Positions 49,346 through 61,028 of a stretch of DNA of 64,000 nt are shown here, piece after piece (the stretch's first letter is position 1; every line of letters begins with the position of its first letter). The translations under genes were made by a program, and so were the position numbers. Source of the stretch: Morella rubra. Lineage: Eukaryota > Streptophyta > Magnoliopsida > Fagales > Myricaceae. A model generated the notes under the pieces. The model was not told the DNA's origin. It did not search any database and saw only the letters and a program-made list of their open reading frames with translations. Where the stretch lies: NCBI GenBank assembly GCA_003952965.2, contig CM025856.1, forward strand, positions 31,509,489 to 31,573,488, in the 5' to 3' direction.

Positions 49346-52338
49346 GAGAGAGGTAAAAATGGAAGGTAATGGCAGAAGCTAACAAAAATTTAACATGAAC
49401 GCATTACATACTTTCTAAACAAACCCACTAACAGGTATGGTCCATGACAAACCGAGGTTCATCCCATTATCATACACATCAAGACATCGGGGGGGGGGGA
49501 ACGTAGAAATGGAACATAATGACAGAAGCTCACAAAATTTAACATCAACACATTACATACTTCCAGACAAACCTACTAACAGGGTGGACTGTGCCAAAGC
49601 ATTGATTAACGAGTGAATTATCTTTTATTACAAAGGAGGATGTAAGAGACATATAGTACATAATGTAGGTGTTGAGGATATGGGAGATGATGGTGGCAAT
49701 GAGGAGTGGAGGAGACAGAGAGGTCAGGTGAGGGCATAGGCTTGGGCAAGAAAATGGTTTATGTTCAACAGTTTTCTGCTATTTGGTATAGTTTTCCTTT
49801 GATCACAAGAACTATCTCTTTTTACTACAATTTTAGTGCACAGAAATACAAACCAAAAAATATTTTACTCCAAAACAACGAAAGCCTTAGTAAAATAGAA
49901 GACAGAATTGTGATAACATACTCACCGGTATCCATATTTAGCCCTTTTCACATCGTGCTTAGGATTCAAAATGAAAATATTATATGCATTTTCAAGTTGG
50001 AGATATTCAACAAGGCTAGTGAAAAGAACATCCATCATGTCCACATCAACTTGCCAAAGAGCACCCTCATCATCCCTGTAAGCAATGAGCTAGGAGAATT
50101 ACTAAATGCCTCCAAAACAATAAAAGTTGGATAAACAAGGCCCGTATGAATCATACAAGCTCAACTTTCAGTGAGTAAAAAACATACTGAATACAAAAGA
50201 CTATGTAAGAAACTCATCATACACAAACATCCCTTTGATCACAAAATGAAGACTACAAAGAACATTCAATATGACTCATGGAACAAAGATATAAGATTCC
50301 CAAATCTCAATGACAAAACAAAATCCATTTAAGGATTGGAAATCCTTTAAACATTCACCTAGTAAAATTTCAGTCGCTGCAAAAATAAGAAAACCAAAAC
50401 CCTGGGCTTCAAATGATTCATACCAGAAAAGAAAATTCTGGAATTATAGAACTGTAAGGAGTGACAAAATTGTTTCCAAAAATTCAGAAACAAGTTATCA
50501 GATTGCATCAGGGTAAGTAGAGATTAGATGAGACTTTTGAATATGATTATGGAATAAATATATTATCAGATTGCAGCCCAAAATATCGAAAGTGGCACCT
50601 TATTTTTCCCTACTATTGGAGAAGATAATTACCAAATGATTTACCTGTTAACAGAAACATCGTCCTTGCGGGAAAAAACGCTGATAGCATGCTCAAAAAT
50701 AGATGTAACCTTTTCGCCCATTTGTATCGCATGAACAGAGAAGCTGCACAAACACATTTATGATCCTCAACGAAAAGTAATAATGAATGTTTATAAGCTC
50801 CTATGACACAGAATACTACTGACTAGGAATACTGACAAGCTCACTTTTCACATGAACAAGCAGATACAAATACAAAGAAGCATTACTTGTAATTTATGTG
50901 GCCGTTAACAGGAAGATGATGCCGTTGCACTTTATCTACATTAATTTTGTAAAATGGGATGAGGTCTTCTCCAATGGGTGGAACTCGCGTATGTTCAAAG
51001 ATATGATCAATTTTCGTGAACCATCGCTCGAGTTCTTCAGGGTGAAGCATGAAGTCTAAGGAATCCAATCAGAGAGAAACAATTATTGAATCCATCCATC
51101 CCCCGAAAAATAAAATTCAGACTGTGAAAGAAGGCAATAAACAGTAAATGTATATACCTTGATTTCCCTTCCCTTCAAACCCAATAAAAATGAAATTCAC
51201 AGGGACTGGAAGATACATGGAATCAACTTCAAAAAGCTTTAGGTAGTTTGCAATGTTACCTGAAATACAAGAAACAAAATATCACTCGGTACTTCTCACT
51301 TCCAAAAAGATGCAACAGAAGTAGCTTTGTTGAAATTGAGCAGAACATAGTTAAAATACTGCAAACTAAGGATACAATGACTTATCCAACAACGAGCAGA
51401 GAAAATGAATGGCCAGCAGAGAATATGAGCTCAAATGTCATGTTTCTACCTACCAAGTTAGGATACCACACTTATGGAACAATAAAGGAAACAGACAAAG
51501 GAAAATCCACATTTCATTCCCATTTTTTTCTTTTTTTGTAAGCAAGCATTCATTAACAATTAACAAATTGGAAGCAAAAGGTATTACGTCCCAATTACAT
51601 CATATATACCAGAATATAAAATTGCACAAAACCGTCCACGCAAAAAACTGCCATCTCCGGGCCCCTGGCCTGCACAACACCCCCAAATTACTGAGTAGGG
51701 TCCTTTTCCTGAAGTAATTCAGGGAAATTATGCACTGTGATCTCTAGAAGGCCAAGAATTGCAGTTGCGCTGTCGTGCTCAGTGCTGTCGCTTTGGCCAA
51801 GTCGTGCGAGGTAGTATTCCCTCCCATAGTTTTGCAGTTTTTATTTGAAAAGATTTCATTAGGCATCAACCAAAACGAACAGATCACAATTTCAACATTG
51901 ATCAATCGGTCTAATTTCAATGTTACAATTTCCATAATACATTCAAACCCAATTATCAGCGGAGCGAACATGTTTAACAAACCAAGACCACCCAAAAAAA
52001 AATTCTAAAGCCATTTAGGAAGATACAGGAGCACCAACTCTGAACGTGACACGTGGGTTCTTCTTCATATATATGAAAACAAGCAAACCATATACAAAAT
52101 GCCTGACTAAAGAACTATCCACTTCAAATTGTCACCAGGTGAGGGTAAACAACTCATTCAGCATCCTTAAAATTAAGCATGGACAGGTTAAAGAATGTGT
52201 CAATACTTGAGGTTTATGCATGTGTATGCTATTAGACATATTGGATCTTTTAGCCAAGTAGAGCTGGCATACCCACCGTGCAATCACAGCATGCAGCAAA
52301 GACATCTAATAACGACACAATTGCTACAGCTATGTACT

Positions 52339-55003
52339 TGACAAGACCCCAACTCAAGACCTAGGCGAGATGAGGTTTGTAGGTGCCTCTGACACGCCGA
52401 TGACATCCCATGGCCTATCCAGCAATGCATTGGCACGTCCCATGGCATTGCCAGCGCCAGAGAATGCCAACTAGGCAACATGCCTCGGCATGGCCTAGGA
52501 AAGGCTTATGAGGAGATGATGTGGGCTGACTCAGAAGGAGTGAAGGACCACTTTGATAGCACCACCACATGGCCTCCAACCACGGTGGTGCCAGAAGAAG
52601 TGCATGGGGAGATTGTCTCAGGAGGTTCCTGTGAAGGAATCGAGGAACGACCACCGGAAGCAGCGGTGGAGCATGGCGGAGCACATGGACGAGTTAGCTC
52701 AAAAGAATCAGCACGTTGCGGGGAACATTTTGGTGTCACCACCCTACAAGGTGGTAGAGTGGCGACGGAGGAGCACTGCGGCGGCCACCACCGGTGGCAA
52801 TCCAATGCCATATAGGGTCTTCCATCCCTATATGGCCGAATCCCCCATTTAATGGGTGTTATCTTTATTTGCTTTTAAGTCAAAACATTGCCATGTCGGC
52901 TTGAGTCAATTAAAGAAACAATCTTGGTCCATTTTGAGAAAGATTGATCCCTGATTGAAATTAGGAGGATTTTGTGCAGGTGGCATTTGAGATTTGCTCC
53001 CAATATGGAAGTATATGGCCGGCCACATTAGAGTCAAATAAGGGCAATCAATCTTTGATTGATTGGCTCCTAATTAGGCAAAGTTTTGGCCACCAAGGAA
53101 GATCCTCTCATAATCTTTCCTTTTGGCATTTGCTTGATTTAGGGAGATTTAATTTTGTGTGGCAAGTAAGGCATTTCGCTACAAGGAAAGGCATCCATAG
53201 CACCATTGTAAGGCATCCAATCAAATATATTCAAGAATAGTCTCCAAGGAGCTTTTGGCCTCAGTGCCCTTTTCTCGGTGCAAGTAGCCCCCTGTCACCA
53301 ACCTTAGGCTAGCATTAACGTGGTTCTTTCATGCTAGACTCTCACTTGATCATGGTTCTGCCTTGTGAGGGAAACTAGAGGGCAAGTGATGGTCTCTCCC
53401 CTAGAGGTGCATTGTCTTGGGAAAGGATTCTCAATACGGACATAGTTATTTCGTACCTTGGGCCAATTCCTTGGCAAGGAAGCCGAAGGTTTTTGAAGAG
53501 CGGAAGGTTACTTGTAGCGGGCGTGGGTTTCTCGTTACTTAATCAACCTCTTGACAACGATTCAGGTTCATTGGTAAGTGTAAGGGTATTTAGCTTGGCC
53601 ATGGATCTGCTGAGCTTTAGTCTTCTCTTATCATTGTTCCGCCTATCGAGTTCTAGGTAAGGGTGAATAGCGAACATGTCGGAAGCGGAATTTAACATTT
53701 CGACATCCGGTCCGCTAACTAACGGATGACCAAAATGGATTCTGCTTCCGACTTCCGACTCTTAGCGGAAGCGGAAGCGGATAGCGGAATTCCGATAATG
53801 TTTTGGGCCATATTTTTTTGGCCCATTTAAGCCTTTTTTATAAATAAAATAAAATAAAATAAAGATGTTATTCATTCATCATAATTCACAAATACAAATA
53901 TCTCTAATATATCAGAAAATTAAAATATACAATTCATATGAACATTTCTCTATTCATTACAAAGATTTCAATTATATAAATGAACACAAGAAGTATACAA
54001 ATGTAGGTGTAGTCGTACAGGCAAGGATAGGTAAATTTGGGGTTGTTGATTGCGAAGATGCAATTGGAATTTGATGATCCATATGAAAAAAAAAGACACA
54101 ATGCAAAGCCCTAAGACAAGTCATTCTACCAACTTAACCCTACAATTCACATAATAAATTCACAACAATTTCTAACAGATTCACATAATGCTTGCATATA
54201 CATATATCAAACCTATTATTCTTTATTCTTTTAGCAAACATATATAGACTTGAATGCACATATAGCATATACATATATCAAACATATAGATTCACATTAT
54301 TCTTTTAGCAAGCAAAGTTAGCAAACATCCAACCTAAAATTTCCTTCAGTATAACCAGCAAAACAACAATCAAGATTTCATAAGAACAAGCTATTTCACT
54401 CCATATGATAAACATAATACTCAAGACATCAAAGAACATGCACACCCAAGATTTCATAAACTACCGTATCCTCATAGTAGCAAACCAGTGGAAATATCAT
54501 AGCATAAAAACAAATCATTGAGAAATCAAAAACCAAAAATTAAACAAATAAACAACTTGGAGTGCCACTTCTAGATGTGCACACTTTTCTCTTACAAAAG
54601 CAGGTACTCAACAACACTATCCGAGACCCAAGTATTCATGACGAAATGACAATAAACACAAGTTGAAAGATACCTGAATTATCAAGACAATAATTTTTTT
54701 TTTTTTTTTTTTATAAGTAACAATAACTTAATAGAATAGCATGTTTCATCTATAAACCTACTAGCCGAACTTTTTCCTAATCGACCCAAGGCTCATCAGA
54801 AAAGAAAAGACCAAAACCTAATTGAAAGATATAGGAGAGAGAGAGAGATCGATAGAGACTAGAGAGAAAGAAAGAGACATAGAGAGAGAGAGTGAGCGAC
54901 AGAGAGATAGAGAGAGACATACAAAGAGAGAGAAGCAGTGGAGGACAGAAGGTTGACCGTTGCATCGCTGGAGAAGACGGAGCTCAGCACAGAGACAGAG
55001 AGA

Positions 55004-55041
<38 letters not shown>

Positions 55042-55617
55042 AAGTTATCGAACAGAGAGAAGAGAGCTGAGGGAGTGAGGGTCGAAGGAGAGGCTCAGAC
55101 GAACCGGTGTTCCGCTTAACCGGCGGAAACTTCTGCCTCTAAGAAAACTCCAATCCACCTCTGGTTCCGGTTCCTGGAAGCTGTTGACCTCAGCTTCCCG
55201 GAACCGGTTGCGGAACTGAACTCCGCAGGTAGCCGACCGGACTTACACCCCTAGTTCTAGGTCATCCTTTGGGTGGCTTAGGCTTGCTTATCTGTGAGTA
55301 CTTGCCTGTGCGGAAGTGTATACTCCACAGGGGAAAGGCTTACAAAGCCCTTATCTTGGTTAGGATTAGCCTCGGCTTGTTCTAGCTTCGGCACGTAGTT
55401 CCTATCATCCACCTTCTCAACCATTCATCCTTTCTCTTAATTTATCTTTTCATATATCCAAAAATACCAAAAATAGTGCTCGAAGTATGATTAATACTTC
55501 AATGGGACGGCCAATCAAGCAACATCCTTGAGGCATGTGCTTGCCGCATATATTCACAAGTTCTCACTTGTGAGGGGTTTGGGCATTGGTTAGGAGCCTA
55601 GGCCGGGGACCCTATCA
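52339..55617. mobile_element. LTR-retrotransposon-type fossil, right-arm copy
   Basis: Reverse-complement counterpart of 40,512-43,733, flanked by GTACT on each side (52,334-52,338; 55,618-55,622). It is slightly longer because of a difference patch around 52,560-52,680. It contains the right-arm hAT element. Confidence 0.5.
53658..55253. mobile_element. Non-autonomous hAT element, right-arm copy
   Basis: Reverse-complement counterpart of 40,874-42,434, bounded by GTTCTAGG at 53,650-53,657 and 55,254-55,261. It is about 35 bp longer, largely from microsatellite and A-run length differences. Confidence 0.85.
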
Positions 55618-58600
55618 GTACTTCTGTAGAAATTGTTATGTTGACTGTTGATATAGCCATGACTTGTTTCAAAGTCTATTCACTATATGTGAAATTTGGT
55701 CGAGCTACTTTAGTATCGTTTTAGGAGATCTAATTGTCTTTAAAAACTATTAAAGGAAACAACTTGCCAATTCCCATCAAATAATCTTTTGGAATCTCAG
55801 GTGACGACTCAATAGAAAGTGGAGACAAAGGAAGACCACGAAGCGAGGAGCAAAGGAAAAAGGGGACAATTAATACCCTTAACCCCCATCATTTCTAGAA
55901 TCCCAAAATTTAAATTCAACATATAAAACATTGGGAGACATAGAAATTGTCGCATCCTTTCCAGGACCCTTCCCTAATCTATGGCCAACAAATATTCCTA
56001 TATCCATCCTTGCTCCCCCCCCCTCTTTTTATTTTAATACTTGAAGGACATGAAAATGCTGGTCGGGGAATAGAAAAGGCTACTCTTAGACACCACACAA
56101 ACAGAAATTTCCTCTCGCCTTGCCTTTTTCTTTTCAGTTTCTCCATTCCCATCTTTGCTAGGACAAAGATAAGATAACTACATAACCATCTTGCTAGTGA
56201 CACAATGCAACATGATTTTACAAGGTCAACTGACCAGAATACTAAATGAAGATGGCATGAATGAAAAACTTAGAAACAGAGGCGACACAAGAAACATATA
56301 GGCGAGACATGAAACTACCTGCCGTGGTGTAATTGCGGGCACCCATTTCACCAGGGCTCAAAGATTCCAAATCATTAAAATCTGAATGTTAGCAGACCAT
56401 GTTACAGCAAAGAGATATTACCTCATAATATGAAAAGAGGGAACGCGTAGAAATTCCAATAAAAAAGTGGGAAGGTACCTCCGCGTATGACAGCCTCACT
56501 CCAGAATCTACTCTTCTCCTTAAGATTAAACAAAGAAAATACCGATGACCTGCCACTTTTATGAGGTCCAGGGGTAGATCCAAGCGACCTGGCTGCGAAG
56601 AACTAGTACGCATTGCAACGTAGATCGGCATATCAGTGTCACTCCAGATTATACCAATGATGGAAGTTAAAATGCGGTACGCACGTATCGACATCCACCC
56701 TTCAGGAGTCAATAAATTACAGAAAAATATGTTTCCTTTAAAGCACGCTTTGACAAGCCATGGATGTATGAAGAAAACCAACATTATCCTTGAAAAGACA
56801 TGACAAAAACTAAAGATTGAGCAAGCGAAAAAGTACACTTCCTGTGTCCATGTACTGAAAACCAAAAAAAAAAAAAAAACAATCAGAGCCAAGAAAATAA
56901 GGAATACAAAATACTTCGAAATATATTGAATATTACCCTTTATCTATCATGCTTCAGAGGATCATATCCACGAATAGGAGAAAGCAAACATGATAAAAGC
57001 ATGTGGATTTTTCCCACCCGGGTCAGTAGAAAAAAAAAATATTCAACTAACATAAAATTCGTAAGCATGGAGAGCTGAAGTTTCGCACACAATCTTCCTC
57101 CAATGCACGACAGCATCGAAAACCAAAAAAATAAAAATATTGGAAGGAATCTTTATCTTCCGTATGATCATGGTCCCAACCAAGCGCATGCCTTCTCCCC
57201 TCTAAGCCATGGGTAACATTTGATTGACAATCAACCAAGCAATCGGCCAAAGTTCCCCGACATCCAAATCATATGATTCATTGGAAAATTTTAAGTGGAT
57301 CAAGACAGAACACAACAAAACAGAAAATCAACAAAACGAATTGAAAGCATGGATAGATAGATAGACAAGTTATAACCAAGAATGAACAGAAAAGTTCCAA
57401 AGTACAGATAGACGGATATCTTGCCAGTGAGGGTTGATTTCGCGTGTGTGTTTTGAGCGAGAGAAAGAGAGAGAGAGAGAGGCGGAGACAGACACAGATA
57501 TGAGAGCTGGGATTCGAGATTTTACCAGTAAGAGAGTAAAGACAATGAGTTGCAAATGGAACAACTTCAATTTGATGAACGCAGGTGAATGACAGGTAAC
57601 AGATCTCCCATTAAAATCCATCTCCTTCTTGTTTTTCATCGTCCTCCTCCTCCTCCTCCTCTTTTCTTCGAGGGCTGACCTCGACGAAGCTTATTTTGTC
57701 CAAAAGGGAAGTGAGGGACTTCTGCAAAACTAACTACTGAGACATTTGTTTTTTTTCGTGTTTTCCAGTAAACCCGTCCAAGAAGAAGTCGACCCTAGCA
57801 CTAAAATAAGGAGGTGTTTGTGTGGTATTATACTGTTGAACTTTTAAATAGTTACTATTAATTTGAAAATCCTCTTAAAAAATTACCTTCCGTCATATTT
57901 TTATCTAAAATTCTTACCAAATTGATGGCCATATCATATGTTAGTTTATGGTTAGATGACATGATAGATGTTTTAAAAATAAATAAAATTATAATATTTT
58001 TTTACAGTTTAATATTATTTATTTAATTTATGAATTTCATATATTAACATTTAGCCTACCATCCCGTCAACAATTACTTTAGATCTAAATGAAAATGTGA
58101 TAACTAAAGTTATTTTACAAACGTGGTTAAACTCCAACATTAATTTGTCAATTTTATAAACTTAAACAAATTAAAATCTCAATAAAACCTAAACATTAAA
58201 GTGTTGTTCGGTTAGTTAGTATTTTGAGAATTTTTAAGTAATGTTAATTTTATTGGTATGCGTGTTTTAGTTGTTTTTAAGGTTATGTTAAAAAATATGT
58301 TTAGTTTGTGTATTCTCATGATTCAAAAAAATCTTTGAGAATACAAAAAAATCGAACATCTTCTAAATTTTAAATTTTCTTTTTTTTTTCCCCGGTGTAG
58401 GCATGTTGGGAGTTTAATTAAATGTTTTTATACCCGGTGGAAAACTCGAGGGTATGAATTATAGAGGAGCACCAATTATGATAAGAAAGAAAGGCATTAG
58501 CCATGAAAAAGATTGTCCACGTGGACAATGTACATGGAGCTCTCCGCATGCAGATTTAATACTATCCAAGTCACAAGCAACTATTTAAGTCTGGGAAAAC

Positions 58601-58984
58601 AATGTTCACTATATATATTTGTTACAGTTGAAACTTTTGATTCCACAATAACGATATCCATACAACTAAATTGATATATAGGTTATAAGTTGATTTAAGT
58701 ATTAAGTGAAATCAATTAAATGTGTTTTGGGTGTCAGTGACCAACAGACATAATGACTAATTTGTTAACAGAGGCATATCTCATTAATTTAAAATTTTTA
58801 AAAATGAAATTTATTGACTAATTCGTAAAATAAGATAAAACTGACAGTGACAACAAATATGAATTTTCCTTTTTTTATAACACAATAGGGTGACATATAA
58901 AGAGAAAACATATTTAAATAGCAATGTTTTATACGTGATTATTTTAATTAATTATTTATTTTAGAGTTTTGCCTACACTACTCT

Positions 58985-59150
58985 TTTGAATTTATACAAA
59001 CTCCTTATTTATATAAAGCGAGTAATTATCGGATCACAAGCATTTGAATGATTTGACAAATTAATAACACATGAAAAGTTTTAAATTTGAGACATCAAAA
59101 GAAACCACACTTCTAAATCTTAAATTTAAACTACTGAGCCAACCCTTAAG
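58985..59150 (-). mobile_element. Decayed SINE in the right arm
   Basis: Reverse-complement counterpart of 32,543-32,705, carried along by the inverted duplication. Confidence 0.5.
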
Positions 59151-59560
59151 AATTTTATAAAGGATTTTCAAAGATAAGACAAAGTAAAAATTAATAATAG
59201 TAGCTAGGGTTGTGCATGGTCGTAGCCTGTGGCTATTCCTGTCGCATCGACACCGGTGCCAATTTCATTTGGGCTGGTAGCAGTGTGGCGGTTACCACTA
59301 AGAAAGAGAGACTGTATGAGATTACGAGGGATTGAGGAGGGAGGGAAACAATATACATTAATAACAGTCTAACTTCACAACGAGTGAGCTTGTTTTATTT
59401 TATTTTTTTAAAACCCCTTTAAACGAAAAGCATTGTTCGTTTAAAAAAAAAAAGTTAGTAAGGTGGTGAAACCGTTATAGCGAGTGTGAAACGCAGTCAT
59501 AATCCCCCAGTTCTAATTAATGGTAACCTCTGTGCCTAGTAAACCCAAACGAATTACATC

Positions 59561-59999
59561 GAATGAACCTCAGATCCTTCATCAAAACTCCATCTCCAAC
59601 GCCACACCGCTTTCTGCTCTCATACCTGCAAAAGTCTCCAAAACGATCGGCATTCACCTCAAAACGCAAAAACAATATCCTCCCAACCGCACTGTTGCAG
59701 CGCAGAACTCAAAAATAATGCAATAATAAAACTTTTAAAAAAAAAAACTTAACAGACAAAAATGTTTTTGTGCCAGATTTCGGATGTCCACATGCGCCCA
59801 CGTTCCTTTATTTGTAGGCCTTTTTTTTTGTACATCAATGCAGGATTAATTTGATCAGTTTTTGAATCTTTTTGCACACCAAAAAATGACTATACATTAA
59901 ATCCTTAATAACATAATGTGTAACAACAAAAATACACTTAAATATTTGAGTTGATTACTATCAAAACTAGGGCGTGTTGGAAAGACTGAGCACTCGAAC
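59561..59999. other. Non-coding stretch between the right arm and the CACTA element
   Basis: AT-rich. A 68-codon open frame overlapping its left edge (59,520-59,726) resembles no family known to me. No terminal repeat of the CACTA element was recognised. Confidence 0.4.
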
Positions 60000-60399
60000 T
60001 GTGAGCAACTGTCAGCTTAGCCCTATTTGGCAGTTGATTTCACTCATTCTCTAAAATACATATCTATTGAGTTAGTAAAAAAAAAAGTAAGCGTAAATAA
60101 AAATATTAGAATAAACATTTTTACCTGGAATTCTTCAGTACTAAATAATTCGCAGATGGGAGCCCATTCTTCCTTCTTCATGTTCAGGTACGGATGCTCT
60201 AACACTTCTTTTTTGGGGAACAAAGAGTAGTACTGGTGCATTTGTTTCGATGTGTTTTGTATGTTGTGTTCATTGTAGACATCACAGTGTTGCGATCCTC
60301 TGGCTGATCATAATCCAGGTTGAAGTCATCCTGAAATGAACAATGTTAGTATAATTAAACAACAATTAATAAAAAAAGTCTATTTTTTATTAAGTTACA

Positions 60400-60907
60400 C
60401 TTACCAATATTTTGTTCATGATGTAAGACTTAACCTCGTTGGGGACTTTGGACTAGTTGACCACATCGAACGGGACATGTGATCTCACGAGCGAACCAAT
60501 ATGACTAGAAAGAATTGAAGATGCCTTGTCATCACCACATGTACGACCATCGGGAATATGGACACTCAGCTTTCCTGTAATACAAGCCTTCTCTAATGCA
60601 AGCCCACGCGTCCTATCCCTACATGTCTAATCCCAGAGGTGACTATACATGAACAAAAACGTTATTAACGTAAAACACCAGCACCTAATTACATGTATTT
60701 AAAAAAATAACATTAAAGTTAGTTTGAAATACTTACACGCACAACTACTTTGCGGGGGTCGTACAGGGTTGACCGACGCAGGAGATGGTAAATTGTCGTC
60801 TGCTCCATTTGAAGGAAGTCGCACAATTGCTCTAGTCCCGGATGATCGCTAGCACCAACTGATCTAGTACTCGAATCATAACGAAGACGTTTTCCTCCAG
60901 CTGCCAT
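60400..60907 (-). pseudogene. CACTA second gene (TNP1/Ptta-like plant transposase-associated protein), decayed
   Basis: ATG at 60,907 opens MAAGGKRLRYDSSTRSVGAS and QLCDFLQMEQTTIYHLLRRS. After a probable intron or frame change, 60,640-60,400 encodes RDRTRGLALEKACITGKLSV, HIPDGRTCGDDKASSILSSH, IGSLVRSHVPFDVVN and VPNEVKSYIMNKI. The RG-TRG-L followed by IP-G and W-VP-E pattern is typical of Ptta/En/Spm proteins. A stop stands where the family usually has Trp. It lies just downstream of the TNP2 gene, the normal CACTA order. Confidence 0.65.
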
Positions 60908-61028
60908 GAAGACATCCTATGACTGCACAAGCACAACAAGTGATAAACTCTATTATTGTCAGAGAAATAAAAATATGAACGTGTGAAATAAACATAACAT
61001 AAACAACAGAGATTTGTAAAATCACTTT

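Larger units (their letters stand above)
48351..57639 (-). pseudogene. SPOT1: SPOT1/At5g58100-like gene, right-arm copy, 3' two thirds missing
   Basis: Mirror copy with the same ten exons in coding order: 57639-57526, 56602-56479, 56381-56319, 51259-51158, 51055-50887, 50743-50645, 50075-49926, 48910-48871, 48646-48589, 48433-48351. The coding sequence appears identical to the left copy in all regions compared and is open throughout. It has one set of exons 1-3, not two. It converges tail-to-tail on the left copy and stops at the same codon, about 225 bp from the spacer. The upstream flank (57,640-59,560) matches that of tandem unit 1, so a shared promoter is likely. Confidence 0.85.
48126..59560 (-). 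repeat. Right arm of a giant inverted duplication
   Basis: Reverse complement of the left arm with the tandem duplication absent. Its 5' flank matches tandem unit 1 (it retains the segment found at 33,922-33,950) and its downstream part matches unit 2, so it has the undivided single-copy arrangement. A clear patch of difference from the left arm is 52,560-52,680 versus about 43,430-43,500. Confidence 0.95.

Noticed and set aside
52480-52815. 111-residue open frame in the right arm, possibly gag-like
   Set aside because: No recognised domain; the matching left-arm region reads differently, and it lies inside a fossil element.
54818-55119. Ser/Leu- or Arg/Glu-rich open frames
   Set aside because: Translation of the CT/GA microsatellite inside the hAT element.
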